A DNA stretch of 64,000 nt from Tillandsia leiboldiana (Eukaryota; Streptophyta; Magnoliopsida; Poales; Bromeliaceae): the NCBI GenBank assembly GCA_029204045.2, contig CM055067.1, forward strand, positions 28,222,838 through 28,286,837. The letters run 5' to 3'. Every line of letters starts with the position of its first letter. Position 1 is the first letter of the stretch. Positions 31,241 through 43,381 of this stretch are shown here, in pieces. A program made the translations under genes and the position numbers. Below the pieces are notes generated by a model, which was not told the DNA's origin, made no database searches, and worked only from the letters and a program-made list of their open reading frames with translations.

Positions 31241-33178
31241 TCGACTGCAGGAGGAAGTTGGTCACTTTTCGGGAGCCGGGACAGGAGGAGGTTATCTATC
31301 GAGCTCATCAAAGCTCGTGCTTTGTTGCAACGGTGTCGGCGACGAGAGCGAGGAAGTTGGTCCATAGCGGTTGCCCGGCATTTTTGGCGACCGTTGTGGA
31401 GGTGGACCGTGCGACTCCGATCATGGAGGAGTTATTGGTGGTGCGGGAGTTTCCTGATGTGTTTCCCGCGGAGTTTCCGGGGATGCCGCCGGATCGGGCG
31501 ATCGAGTTCATCATAGACTTGATTCCCGGGATGGCGCCGATCTCGAAGGCCCCGTATCGTATGGCGCCGACAGAATTGAAGGAGTTGAGGGATCAGTTGT
31601 AGGATCTTCTCGACAAAGGGTTCATTCGGCCAAGTGTATCGCCGTGGGGAGCCCCGGTATTATTTGTGCGCAAGAAGGATGGTTCTTTTCGACTCTGTGT
31701 GGATTATCGGGAGTTGAACAAGGTTACCATCAAAAACAAGTACCCGTTACCCAGAATCGATGACTTGTTTGACCAATTGCAAGGGTCGCTAGTGTACTCC
31801 AAAATTGACCTCCAATCCGGCTACCACCAGTTGAAAATCAAGCCGGAGGATGTTCAGAAAACGACGTTTCGCAGAAGCTATGGTCACTACGAATACACGG
31901 TCATGCCTTTCGGGCTTACTAATGCCCCCGGCGGCGTTCATGGATCTGATGAACCGTGTGTTCAGGGAGTACTTGGACCGATTTGTCGTGGTCTTCATTG
32001 ACGACATTTTGGTCTATTCGCGGAGCGACGAGGAGCACGCGGAGCATTTGCGGATAGTGCTTCAAATCCTTCGGAGGAGAAGCTATTTGCAAGACTAAAG
32101 AAGTGCGAGTTTTGGCTCCGCGAGGTGGCTTTCCTCGGGCATATTATTTATGAGGGGGGGAATTTCAGTTGACCCGAAGAAAATTGAGGCGGTTAGGGAT
32201 TGGCCGCGCCCGACGAATGTCACGGATGTCCGCAGTTTGTGGGCTTAGCCGGGTATTATCGACGGTTCGTGGAGGGTTTCTCGAGGATTGTGACTCCACT
32301 TACTCGGCTGACGCAAAAGGGCGTCAAGTTCGTTTGGAGCGACGAATGCGACCGGGGTTTCATTGAATTGAAGAAAAGGTTGACGTCGGCTCCTATTCTC
32401 GCTTACCGGTGCAGGGCGAGGACTTTGTGGTGTATAGCGACGCATCCTATCTGGGTCTGGGGTGTGTCCTAATGTAGGGCGGAAAAGTGATCGCTTATGC
32501 ATCCCGCCAGTTGAAGGACCACGAAAAGAACTATCCCATTCACGATTTGGAGTTGGCGGCGGTGATCTTCGCGCTGAAGTTGTGGAGGCACTACTTGTAT
32601 GGTGCACATTGCGAGATCTACACCGACCACAAAAGCCTCAAGTACTTATTCACCCAGAAGGGAGCTCAATTTGCGGCAACGGCGGTGGTTAGAGCTGCTG
32701 AAGGATTATGATGTCGATATCCTTTACCACCCCTGGCAAAGCAAACGTGGTCGCCGATGCACTAAGTAGAAAGACGACGAGGAACCTCGCTATGGACGTC
32801 ACGAATCAAATGCCGTTATGTTTGGACATGGGGCGGATGAACCTTGAGTAGTCGCTCCCGGGGTGCCGGCCCTGATGATGACGCTTATTATTTAGCCGAC
32901 CTTGTTGGAGAGGATCAAGAATGTGCAGCCTTCCGACTCAAGTCTCCAAAAGGTGCGGCGTGACATCGAGGGAGGGCAAAGGCGGCGATTTCCATGTACA
33001 CCCCGATGGCACACTTCGGCTTCGGAACCGTTGGTGTGTGCCGGAAAATGAAGAGCTCCGCGAACTGATATTGCGAGAGGCGCATCGGTCACCTTATGCC
33101 GAGCACCCTGGTGGCACCAAGATGTACCACGAGTTGAAGATGCTCTATTGGTGGCCGGGGATGAAGGCGGACATTGGG
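31184..33178 (+). pseudogene. pol: Pol of element D, part 1: protease tail, RT, RNase H, integrase N-terminus
   Basis: Protease resumes in another frame (AFDVILGMDWL). TAG at 31600-31602 replaces a probable Gln just before the RT fingers. RT motifs follow: LCVDYRELNKVT, PLPRIDDLFDQL, KIDLQSGYHQ, then the catalytic FIDD at 31994-32005. A surplus C in a run of five near 31930 shifts the frame between them. Further one-base shifts occur near 32080, 32150, 32245, 32410 and 32660. RNase H is recognisable (IAYASRQLKDHEKNYP, DLELAAVIFALKLWRHYL, YTDHKSLKYLFTQ). The integrase zinc domain starts (HRSPYAEHPGGTKMYHEL) and is cut at 33178, between its His pair and Cys pair, by element E. The density of small indels is high for such young LTRs, so some may be sequence errors. 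Confidence 0.9.
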
Positions 33179-36100
33179 TGTCACGCCCCGGGGTCGAAAC
33201 TTGCGACCCGGGCTCGCCAACAGATCCGCCATCTGTACGTAAACTGCCGTACAGACGAAGCGTCTAACCTGCAGAAAGAATCAACTACAGTATACAGATA
33301 TCAGAGCGGAAAGTAAACTACTAAAAACTGAAAATAATACAATATCCATCTCCCAAATACGATCGTAAACAAAGTCCCCAGATACAAAACTCAAAAGGGA
33401 GGTATCTCCAATAAAATACATCGGTGTACAAGCTCTCAATACAATATCCTCACTACATCAGACTCTCAAACTGTAAAATAAGGTACAACTCTATACCTCA
33501 CAACAAAGGCCACTCAACAGAGGAAAAAGAGGTAAACTAATCTACTGAAGCTCCCTCTGAAGGGGGGTACCGCTACACTCCAACGACGGGTAGGGAACTA
33601 GCTCGCGACTTCCCTCGCCTCGGTCAGAATGGTCAGCAACTGGAGCAACAGGAATAGGAGAAGAAGGTCCTGGGGAAAAAGACACCACGACGGGTGTGAG
33701 AACTACTTCCCACAGTAGTTCTCAGTGGGTGCCGTCAACAAGCCCAACGGTCTGCCCACTAAGTCTACTAGAGGTAAAAGATAACAGTGCAATGAAATCT
33801 GAACAAGAAAAGCTGGAGCTACTCTACAGCTACCATGCCTCTAACTAGATACTCAAAAGTGGAACAGATGAAAGTAAAAGAGACCACTCGCACCCAAGGT
33901 GCTCAATAGACCCAATCGAACTGACTGCCTCATAGGGTCGAGTCAAGCCTGCGCCGGTCGACTAGGAACGCACCTGCCCACTACCACACATCCACATGAG
34001 GACGGGATTTACGTGGGGCGTCCTGCCCGACGAACTCGCCCCTCGCGCAAACTGCCTCAACAGGCCAATCATCGCATCACTGCGGCATCTCAGGGGGCGC
34101 GACCCCAACTGAGGAAAACGGCGCGACATAGAGTATCAAACATTGGCATATGTCAGGCTATAGTCAAAATCCACGCTCACTCTCAGAACGGTAGGACCCA
34201 AGATCCCCAAATATCTCGCACAACAGTCGGAGCACTCTCTACGACTCAGCTGAATCAGCTCACACGGAACACGACACTAGCCTCTCAAACAGCTCGCAGC
34301 ACGGGGCACACTGGCTGGAGGTACTCCACAGCCAGGAACGCCCACACCTCAAGCTAACAGTACTGGTCGGACAACACTCAACGACCTGGGTCACCGTTAA
34401 CCACCAACGGTTCCCAACAAGACGGACCGAAGATACTCAACGGCCCGGGATTGCCGTCTGCGCAACGGCTCCCACCACGACGGCACAACAGGAAACAAGA
34501 CCTCCCCGTGACTACCGTTTACCCAAACGGCTCCCGCACAGATACGCAAACCCAGTACAACTACCAGACGCCACTCTGCTCCCAGGCAAGAGTGTAAAAA
34601 GCATCCCACACTAAAAACAAGTCCCGACCTCGTCGCCCACACCCGTGCGAGAAAAACTAGTCCAGGGATGAAGGAACAGTGTGGGATGTCTAAGCATAAA
34701 TAACCCTAGCCCAAGTGAGGGTTTCTACTGGTCTGGTTACACATGCAACATATGACGGGGGTGCTAGGTCAAGTTCCAAGATAGCTGTATCAACAGATGA
34801 TAAAAGGAATAACAATTCCTACAATCTAGCATGCTACACTAGAAGATAAACTAACATGCATAGTCCTACATCAGTAGAAATACTGTACAGTTCAGAAAAC
34901 TTGGAGATAAGGCCACCCCCTCGATTTGCCACCAATTGCTCGTAGACACTTGCATTGGCCTCCACGCGATCCGCACGCAAAACGGGGCACGGCCGTTGGA
35001 GTCCGCACGCAAAACGGAGCACGCCGCCGGAGTCCGCACGCAAAACGGAGCACTCTGCCGGAGTCCGCACCAAAAACGGAGTCTGCACGAGAAACGGTGC
35101 ACGATGCCGGAGTCCGCACGCAAAACGGAGTCCGCACGCAAAACGGTGCATGGTGCCGGAGTCCGCACGCAAAACGGTGCACGGTGCCAGAATCCGCACG
35201 CAAAACGGAGTCCGCACGCAAAACGGAGCAAGGTGCCGGAGTCGCAACGCAAAACGGGCACGGTGCCAGAATCCGCACGCAAAACAGAGTCCGCACGCAA
35301 AACAGAGAGCACGGTGGCGGAGTCCGCACGCAAAACGGTGCACGGTGCCGGAGTCCGCACGCAAAACGGAGTCCGCACGCAAAACGGTGCACGCGCCGGA
35401 GTCCGCACGCAAAACGGTGCACGGTGCCGGAATCCGCACGCAAAACGAGGTCCACGACGCGTCGCCGCACCTCACGCAATCCCCCTCCCTCACTCCCTCT
35501 CGCTCTCGGGTGCAGAAGAAAGAAAGAAAGGGAGAAAATGCGGTGCGGGGAGGAAGAAGAAGAATAAAAAGGAGGGAGAGAAGGTGGTCCACGGGGCGGG
35601 TCCACAGGCTCGGTGCACGACGGCCACCATGGGAGCCCCCACCGGCCGGTCCACAACCGGGCGCGTTGCGCCGGGTTCACGCACGCGCCCGGGCGCCACG
35701 TGGCGCGCGGCAACGCGCCCGCCACACGGGCGCGTTGCACCGCACCACGCGCAGGCGCGGGATACGCGCCCGTTACACGGGCGCGCGTGCCCCCGCGCCC
35801 GCGCGGGCGCCAACGGGGGGCCGCCACGTGGCGGCCCCTGCGCATCCGCGCAGGCGCGCGTTCCCAACGCGCGCCCGCTAGCGCGCACTGCGCAGCGCCG
35901 CCGCCCACCTCGGGATCCGTGCCGCGCCACGCCTCGATGAACGTGCCGTTTTGCCTCGAAAAACGCGCACTTCATCCGGGCTCCAAATCCAACAAAAAAT
36001 AAATAGTCCATTCTTAGCGATTTCGCGCGCTGAATCCAAAAACGATGTCCATTTTCCCAAATTCCCATCCGAAATTTGCCGAATGCCCACTCGATCCGAT

Positions 36101-36468
36101 TTTCGCGCCGGGTCCATTTTTAAAGTCCGATTTACCAAATTCCAACTCTAAAAATTCCCGAGGCCCCGAGAGGTAAACTTTTATCCGGACTTCACCCGGA
36201 GTCTAATTTTGACATCTGAATCGCGCGAATCACTTCTAAACACCCGACGGGTCCTCCAACTTCCCGGGGTCTTAATTTAAGCCCGAAGTCCACCACTTGT
36301 GTCTAAATTGCGCGCAACCCACCCACGCAGGCCTCCAGTGATGCAAGCAAATCCCACTTGCTTCACAAATCCAATTCTGGGCCCCCAACACGCGCACCAA
36401 CACCCCCAACGGCGACCGAAAGCTGCCCAACAACCAGCAACCCTACGCAGGGATTCCGGGACCTCACA
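33179..36468 (-). repeat. Element E 3' LTR (left copy)
   Basis: Carries the hairpin module (33698-33760), a triplet of CCGTT...AACGG hairpins (about 34385-34535), the TTTTGCG minisatellite (34971-35448) and the CpG-rich block (about 35610-35900). It differs from the right copy mostly by scattered one-base indels. Its long open frames in both directions, up to 338 codons, are repeat artefacts. Confidence 0.9.
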
Positions 36469-37368
36469 TCCCCCCCACTAAAAGAAAGTTTCGTCCTCGA
36501 AACTAGATCAAGCCCATCAGGAGTCAAGAATACCACGGCTAGGTATCTAACAATACGCCTCCAGCTCCCCCACTCGCTCTTCGTGATTACTCCACAACAA
36601 CAACAACAAGTACGGTATGACCCGATGTGCAATTCTCTCATCTCTCGAGCCAGAAATTGCAACGGGCGTCCCTCGTACTCCAATAATCACAGATCTCAAA
36701 GGGCAAGTAAATCACGGCGAGGAAAATCACATCACTACTGAGCTGAGACGTGAAAAACCAAGGGCTCCACTAAAAGGCTGGGGGAAAACTGAAATAACCA
36801 CAAGTGTAATACGCACCAAACCACACATGGTGCCACCCTCAACAAGACGACCCGAAGCATACCCGCAGACTCGTCCAATAAGGAAGGGAATCCAATAAGT
36901 TGGGGTCTTCACTCGGTCACTTCCCGATCCAAAACCACCCGAGTGGACTACTCAACTGCAGGCTACCCTCAAAAGGGATCCTCAAGAGACACATCTCGTG
37001 CCACAGTTGGTCGCTCAACATGCTAACATATGACCCCAACGGACCCACGGGTCGAAGTCGATCCCTCAACTCACAAAGAACACCCTGACGGGGACCAACC
37101 GTCGGTGAACGGGACTGAAAACTGGCTCGCAAGGCGATCATAAAGCTGATGCCCAAAACTCGCGGTCAAAAGTCCGAATCATCCAAAACTCTCACCGTTG
37201 TGTACCTACAACGTGGCATCACTGCCGTGCACCAACAGCGTGGCATCACTGCCGTGCACCAACGGCGTGGCATCACTGCCGTGCACCAACGGCGTGGCAC
37301 CACCACGTGTATCAACGGTGTGGCATCACCACCGTGTATCAACGCGTGGCATCACTCAAGCATCAAGG
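36469..37368 (-). other. Element E: PPT, integrase-tail remnant, degenerate sequence, 27-bp repeats
   Basis: The minus-strand PPT (AGTGGGGGGA, 36469-36479) and the GAGGACGAAA box adjoin the LTR. About 36683-36500 on the minus strand reads EGRPLQFLAREMRELH, the decayed counterpart of the post-integrase segment just before the chromodomain-like tail in F (ERPVRILARETRELR); the rest is frameshifted. A short tandem array of about five GTGGCATCACTGCCGTGCA-type 27-bp units spans 37212-37352. Between 36700 and 37200 I recognise nothing. Confidence 0.6.
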
Positions 37369-38205
37369 CCTCAGATCCTCACAGTACTATAACCAACACT
37401 ACTTCGAATTCCGGAGCTGAGGAAGGGCCAAAAGATCAACAGGCAAAAACCAGGGCCCCAACTGCACTGGGCAGGACCATAACACCCATCTATGTGCAAC
37501 ACGTGATCAGGTATCTGAACCTCACGAGCACAAGCTAAGGGTCCTATTCTAGCCTATACATCAATGCAATGCCCCACAGAAGAAAAGAATGCAATGCTCC
37601 GGTAACAATAACGCTCGAGTGCGTGTAGGGGAGATAATTTAATACCTGCCACCACGTGGCTAGCTGCCCCCGAATCCTCGTCCTGTGTGACATAGACGCT
37701 CCCGCTCGTGTGGTCGTCCGTCCGGACTGCCGCNNNNNNNNNNNNNNNNNNNNNNNNNNNNNNNNNNNNNNNNNNNNNNNNNNNNNNNNNNNNNNNNNNN
37801 NNNNNNNNNNNNNNNNNNNNNNNNNNNNNNNNNCCTCAGATCCTCACAGTACTATAACCACACTACTTTCGAATTCCGGAGCTGAGGAAGGGCCAAAGAT
37901 CAACAGGAAAAACCAGGCCCCAACGCACTGGCAGACAATACACCCATCTATGTGGCACACTGATCAGGTATCTGAACCTCACGAGCACAAGCTAATGTCC
38001 ATTTCTAGCCTATACATCAATGAAAATGCCCCACAAAAAAAGAGGCAATGCTCCGTAACAAATAACGCTCGAGTTGCGTGGAGGGGAGATAAGACTTAAT
38101 ACCCTGCGCACCACGTGGCTATAGCTGCCGCCCCCGAATCCTCGTCCGTGGACATAGACGCTTACACCCCCCCGCTCGGGGTTGGTCCGTCCGTCGAAAC
38201 GCTCC
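37369..38205. repeat. Near-duplicate flanks of an assembly gap
   Basis: 37369-37733 and 37834-38205 are the same sequence with many one-base indels, both starting CCTCAGATCCTCACAGTAC, on either side of 100 Ns. Read on the minus strand it is decayed gag-end/protease sequence comparable to 45610-45400 in F. This looks like two contig ends that were never merged. Confidence 0.8.
37734..37833. other. Assembly gap of 100 Ns
   Basis: Exactly 100 Ns, the usual placeholder for a gap of unknown size, inside element E. A frame running across it (37656-38099) is meaningless. Confidence 0.99.
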
Positions 38206-38950
38206 CGCGAAGAAGTGGCCCTACTATCTGTCCATAATAACCTGTCGAAGCGCGCGCCTGTCTTAAGAGCGGAGACGGAGGACCGAAGCTGCCCAAGCGA
38301 CTGATGACCCCGCGTTAGGACAAGACCATGATCTGTGCCCTGCCTGCGTCAACACTGCGGCGCAGAATGCGGCCCACCACCCAAGGACACAGTCATCCCG
38401 CTGCCTGGTGCTGCTACAATCGGCTGGTGGAACCCTCCTGGTCTCTGTCTCACTCGAGACTCACAACCCTCAGACTGAATCGTGGCGGCCCCAGGGTTCG
38501 ATCTACTCGACTGTCCAAACTCAGGCGGCACTGGATGCCTCTCCCCCGAGCTGGTCCTAGCGCTCCGTCTATCTCTGACATGATCCCTGATCCTCGGTCA
38601 CACCGCTAAGCATGCTCTCATCGCTACATCTAACGTTGGCACCCGCCGAGAATACACCAAGTGATAGAGATTCCCTGCAGTCCTTTCTCAACTAGCTCAA
38701 CCTCCTGGGCCTCATCTAGCGACATGGGTACACGGCTCGACAATCGCCAAACTCGCGAACAAATTCCAAAAGAGGTCGACTCCCCCTGCTGCAGGAGTCT
38801 AAGATCCCCTTCATTTTCTGCTTACACTGGCAGGAAAGAAGTCCTGAGCCGCAAAGCACGAAACTGGTTCCAATGTCAACAACTGCGCTCCCCAGTAGTC
38901 CAACAGGATGAACTCACGACACCCAATTTTGGCGTCCTGTCAGACCATCT
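38206..38950 (-). pseudogene. gag: Decayed gag of element E
   Basis: The reverse complement follows B's gag from about 19300 to 19850 closely: the GAQLLTWNQFRA-type segment near 38880, the RRLLQQG/YVREF segment near 38790, the VPTLDA segment near 38640 and the zinc-knuckle region near 38340-38400. Numerous one-base indels and stops break the frame. The N-terminal gag coding region seen in B is replaced by the 55-bp minisatellite to its right. Confidence 0.75.
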
Positions 38951-38959
38951 CAATCATCA

Positions 38960-39759
38960 CTAAGCAACCACCTGGTAACTCGGCCAGGGCAAGTGCCCAC
39001 CTGGTAGCTCGCCAGGGGCAATGCATCCATCTGGTATCTCGGCCAGTGGAAGTATCCTCCTGGTAACTCGGCCAGGCATCCATCTGGTAGCTCGCCAGTG
39101 GGAAGTATCCTCCTAGTAACTCTGCCAGGCATCCCCTGGGTAGCTCGGCAGTGGGAAGTATCCCCTTGTACACTCGCCAAGGCATCCACCTGTAGCTCGT
39201 CCAGTGGGAGTATTCTCATGGTAACTCGCCAGGGCATCCACCTGGTAGCTCGGCCAGTGGGAAGTATTCTCCTGGTAACTCGGCCAGGCATCCACCTGGT
39301 AGCTCGGCCAGTGGGAAGTATCCTCCTGTACTCGTCCAGGGCATCCATCTGGTAGCTCGGCAGTGGGACGTATCCTCCTGTTAACTCGGCCAGGGCATCC
39401 ACCTGGTAGCTCGTCCAGTGGGAAGTATCCTCCTGGTAACTCGGCCAGGGCATCCACCTGGTAGCTCGTCCAGTGGGAAGTATCCTCCGGTACTCAGGCC
39501 AGGGCATCCATCTGGTAGCTCGGCCAGTGGGAAACCTCCTGGTAACTCGGCCATGGCAAATCCACCTGGTAGATCGGCCAGGGAAGTATCCTCCTGTACT
39601 CTCGGCCAGGGCATCCACCTGTAGCTCGGCCAGTGTGGAAGTACTCCTCCTGGTAACTCGGCCAGGGCATCCCCTGTAGCTTCGTCATGGAAGTATCCAT
39701 CCTCCTGTAACTCGGCCCAGGGCATCCATCTGGTCTCGGCCATGGGACGTATCCTCCTG
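38960..39759 (-). repeat. 55-bp minisatellite in element E, left part
   Basis: About 14 imperfect copies of a ~55-bp unit made of two half-units that both start CTCGGCCAG: one continues GGCATCCACCTGGTAG, the other TGGGAAGTATCCTCCTGGTA. There are many one-base deletions. The last copy is interrupted at 39764 by element F (TSD AACTC). The array is stop-free in several minus-strand frames, producing spurious proteins of up to 222 codons. Confidence 0.9.
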
Positions 39760-39764
39760 AACTC

Positions 39765-42160
39765 TGTCACGCCCCGGGTCGAAACTGCGACCCGGGCTCG
39801 CTAACAGATCCGCCATCTGTACGGAAACTGCCGTACAGACGAAGCGTCTACCCTGCAAATAAATCTATAGCCAACAGATATCAGAGCAAAAGTAAGTACA
39901 TGCTATAGAAAGGAAAAGAACAACTGTACTAGAGTAAATAAAATCCAAGATACAAGCTGTCCTCAAGATACAAAAATACATCTCTCAAAATCTCACTCTA
40001 CAAAAGTGGAAACTCAAAAGGGTACTGCTACCTCTCCACTAACTGACTCGGGTAAGCGACTAGTCGGCCACGCCCTTACCTCGATCTGAAGACTCCGCAC
40101 GGGAAGGAGTCGGAGCAGCTGCCTCAGGAAAACCTGCACCGCAGCGGGTGTGAGAACTACTACAAAGGTAGTTCCCAGTGGGTACCGTCCTCAAAGCACA
40201 CGGTATGCCCACTAAGACCACCGGAGGCACAAAAGGTAAACAAATAGATAGATAGATAGATAAAAGGGAAAGCTGGAAATCTATCTCTATGCCTCTACAT
40301 ATGCTCAAAGGAAAATACTCATCTATGAACATGCAGTGTAACTCACTCACACATCTCACCCAAATCTCAATGACTGTCCTCTTTGGACCAGTCAAGATAA
40401 AGTCAAGCCCGCGCTCATCTACTGCCGCACATCCCGGAGGAACGGACTTACGTAGGGTGTCCCTCAAGGACTCTCAGTAACTCATCGCAGCCTCGTCAGG
40501 CTCGGTATCATCATCGCACCCGGGCGTAGCTCGAGGGGAGCGACCCCCCGAACTCAAGTATCTCAAGTATCTCATAACTGGCAAACATGCCAGGCTCAGC
40601 AGGCTATAATCCACGATCAAATAGATCGGAACACAGTGGATACACGACACACACTCACGTCAAGGTCGGAGTAAACTCCACGACTGAATCTGAAGTGCTC
40701 AAATAGAACCCCCAATGACACTAGTAAAACTCAAAAGCCACAGAAAGGCTCTAATAATCAACAAATATCTCCTCGGCCCCCCCGCACGAGAGAACATGCT
40801 CCCGAACCCATGCAGCATCACTAGAACCCTCAGACATTTTAAAACCATTTTTAAAAGTCGGTTTTCCAATAAAACAAGCCTTCAGATTTTTAAAACGGTT
40901 CGGGAGCTTAAATGAGGCCACCGAGTACACAGTCTAGTGTCATATAATGTCAAGAGTCCACTAAAAATACTCTGGGGTTCAGATAATATTTCTATAATTT
41001 TCTAGGCAACTATCATCATTTAACAGCTAAAATATACAGTTTTGACATGATCAAAGTGCGTTCTGAAGCATTAGAGGGCATTCCACGATTTTTAGAAGAA
41101 AATCCAACCCACCTCAAATGCTTTCCGAAGGCCGCGCCGAAATCGGTGAAGAAACGGGCGCAATCTGACGAAAAACTGAACTGCGCCTCTCGCGCGCCGC
41201 GCGCGCACCGTCGCGCGTCTCGGAAAATCCACGGAGCTCCAAACAACCTCCACAGCACCCAGCTAGGCCACCATAAAAATCTCAGCTCAATCCGATCACT
41301 CCAATCCACGAATCAAGCATGCGAACGTTGCGGATTTGCACAGTAACCCCAACTGCTTGCCTCCAATCCGAGAGCACAAGAGTGAAGCAAGATGGAAATT
41401 AGCTCAAAATCCCATTCAATTCCATCAATAAAACCCAAGAGGAGAATCAAGATAACCAAATTTACAATCTCCATCAACCAGCCTACCTCAATTTTGCTCG
41501 GTGCGCGCACGTTGACCGGGTCAACTCCCACCAAGCATGAAGCTCACAGCCCTTCTCTTCTCCTCTACTTCTTCCTCTTCTTTCACTTCTCAGGCAGCAA
41601 GGAAAGTGGTGGAAGAGATAAGATGAGGGTGGGTGAGGGAGCAGGTTAACAAGGATATAAATCGAGTCTGGGTGGTTGGAACAGGAACAGAGCCATACCT
41701 CTCTCACTGTGCAAGTCGGGGCAAACGGGCTCCCCCGAGCTTGTGTACCGGTACCACCTACTTGGTACCGGTACACACCCCTGGTTCCGGAACCAAGGAC
41801 CTGGTTCCGGAACCAGCCACCCAGACCTCCAGTAACAGCTCCAAAAACTCCGAAATCGCCCCGACGACTCACTTTCTCGCCTCGGGACTCCGCATCACCC
41901 CGAAACCAACCGAACACCTCTGTAAAAACATATTACACATGTCCCAAGGATCAACTCACATCAAAACCATCCAGAAGCCAAAGCTCGACCCGCAAGCTCT
42001 CAAGCCGACGCCAACTCACTTTCCTTCAAAAGACTTCCGCGTCGCTCGCGGGACCACCCGAACCTCTCTGTAAATACAAACAGAAACTGCTGAAGGTATT
42101 TCCACAATACCAGGCTGCCCCGTGGAGTCGGCACACTGCCCGAAGCTCCGGAACTCTACA
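39765..42160 (-). repeat. Element F 3' LTR (left copy)
   Basis: Contains the hairpin module (40152-40213), an ATAG microsatellite (about 40242-40262), a TATA-like ATTTATATCC (minus, about 41652-41661) and, upstream of it, four phased palindromes: GTACCGGTAC at 41745 and 41765, GGTTCCGGAACC at 41783 and 41803. It is 28 bp shorter than the right copy, mainly through one-base deletions. No gene seen. Confidence 0.92.
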
Positions 42161-42172
42161 CTCTCCCCTCCT

Positions 42173-43279
42173 TCAGAAGGTTTCGTCCTCGAAACCACAA
42201 AAATCAAACTCAGGAGGGCGACTCAAATAATGGGGATATGAAACTCTCAGCTCATCCTCAGGCTCCCATGTGGCCTCTCGCTCCTCATGATGACTCCATA
42301 AAACCTTAACAAAAGGTATGATCCGGTTGCGCAATTCTCTCGTCTCTCGAGCAAGAATTCGCACCGGTCGCTCCTGATAGCCCAAGTCCTCGTCTAGCTC
42401 CAAGGATGTGAAGTCCAGGATATGTGAGGGATCAAACACATATTTCCTCAAGGTGGATACATGAAATACATCGTGGGTGCCTGCCAACCGCGGCGGTAGC
42501 GCAACTCGATATGCCACTGGGCCAATGCGCTCTAGCACCTCAAATGGCCCGATAAACCGCGGACTAAGCTTTCCGCGTACTCCAAATCGGCGAACTCCTC
42601 GAGATGGCGAGACTTTCAGAAAAACATGGTCTCCCACCTGAAACTCCAAGTCTCGCCGCCTCCTGTCTGCATAACTCCTCTGACGGCTCTGAGCGGTCTC
42701 TAAATGTCGCCGAATGATCCTGACCTTTTCCTCGGCTTCAACCAGCAAATCTGGCCCCAAAGTCTTCCTTTCGCCCACGTCACTCCAAAATAGAGGCGAT
42801 CGACACTTCCGACCATACAATGCTTCGTAGGGCGCCATCTGAATGCTCGCCTGGAAGCTATTGTTATACGCGAACTCGGCTAACCTCAAGTGTCGATCCC
42901 AACTGCCACCGAAGCTCAGGACACATGCTCTCAACATGTCCTCCAGAGTCTGAATGGTCCTCTCCGACTGTCCATCAGTCTGTGGGTGAAAGGCGGTGCT
43001 AAACTGAAGCTGGGTCCCCAAGGCTGTCTGCAAGCTCCCCCAAAACTGTGAAGTAAACCTCGGGTCCTTGTCAGACACAATCGATACTGGCACCCCGTGC
43101 AGTCTCACAATCTCATCCATATATAACTGTGCTAACCTCTCCAAGGACCAACTCAACTGCATCGGCAGAAAGTGGGCTGATTTGGTCAAACGATCAACAA
43201 TCACCCATATGGCATCAGAACCACTCTGAGTCCTCGGCAATCCCACAATAAATCCATAGTGACACGGTCCCATTTCCAT
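42173..43279 (-). CDS. pol: Integrase core and chromodomain-like tail, element F
   Basis: 368 codons forming the C-terminal part of Pol, which joins element cDNA to chromosomal DNA. The catalytic triad is visible: the first Asp region before FIVGLP, Asp of SIVSDKDPRFTS, and Glu of DGQSERTIQ. The conserved YALYGRKCRSP segment and the GPFEVLERIGPVAYR block (GPY/F domain) follow. The end (VRILARETRELRNRIIPFVKVLWSHH and EEREATWEPEDEL) is the chromodomain-like tail of Tekay/Del elements, thought to bind modified histone and steer insertion to heterochromatin. The first ~8 residues are out of register: a one-base loss in a T run near 43265 separates this frame from the RNase H-integrase junction. 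The true protein continues upstream into the HHCC zinc domain (43280-43400), which has further one-base losses. Confidence 0.92.
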   Translation of the reverse strand: MEMGPCHYGFIVGLPRTQSGSDAIWVIVDRLTKSAHFLPMQLSWSLERLAQLYMDEIVRLHGVPVSIVSDKDPRFTSQFWGSLQTALGTQLQFSTAFHPQTDGQSERTIQTLEDMLRACVLSFGGSWDRHLRLAEFAYNNSFQASIQMAPYEALYGRKCRSPLFWSDVGERKTLGPDLLVEAEEKVRIIRRHLETAQSRQRSYADRRRRDLEFQVGDHVFLKVSPSRGVRRFGVRGKLSPRFIGPFEVLERIGPVAYRVALPPRLAGTHDVFHVSTLRKYVFDPSHILDFTSLELDEDLGYQERPVRILARETRELRNRIIPFVKVLWSHHEEREATWEPEDELRVSYPHYLSRPPEFDFCGFEDETF

Positions 43280-43381
43280 TCAGGTATTGGAAGGCTCTGC
43301 AACTTGCCAGCTGGAACCTGATGCTCAGCTTAACTTGCTGACAAGTTAAACAACGAGCCACAAACCTTCCAATATCTCTCT

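Noticed and set aside
34892..35940. Long overlapping open frames (up to 338 codons, Cys/Arg- or Lys/Arg-rich) on both strands, also at 15098-16102, 20986-21783, 21399-22124 and 51980-53128
   Set aside because: They read through LTR minisatellites and CpG-rich blocks that lack stops in several frames at once. They occur on both strands and have no domain or start context.
37656..38099. 147-codon frame across the gap
   Set aside because: It contains about 33 unknown residues from the Ns and has different sequence on each side.
38950..39618. Pro/Trp/Gly-rich repetitive proteins over the 55-bp arrays (also 49563-50147)
   Set aside because: 55 is not a multiple of three, so all three minus-strand frames are open in turn; this is a by-product of the repeat, not a gene.
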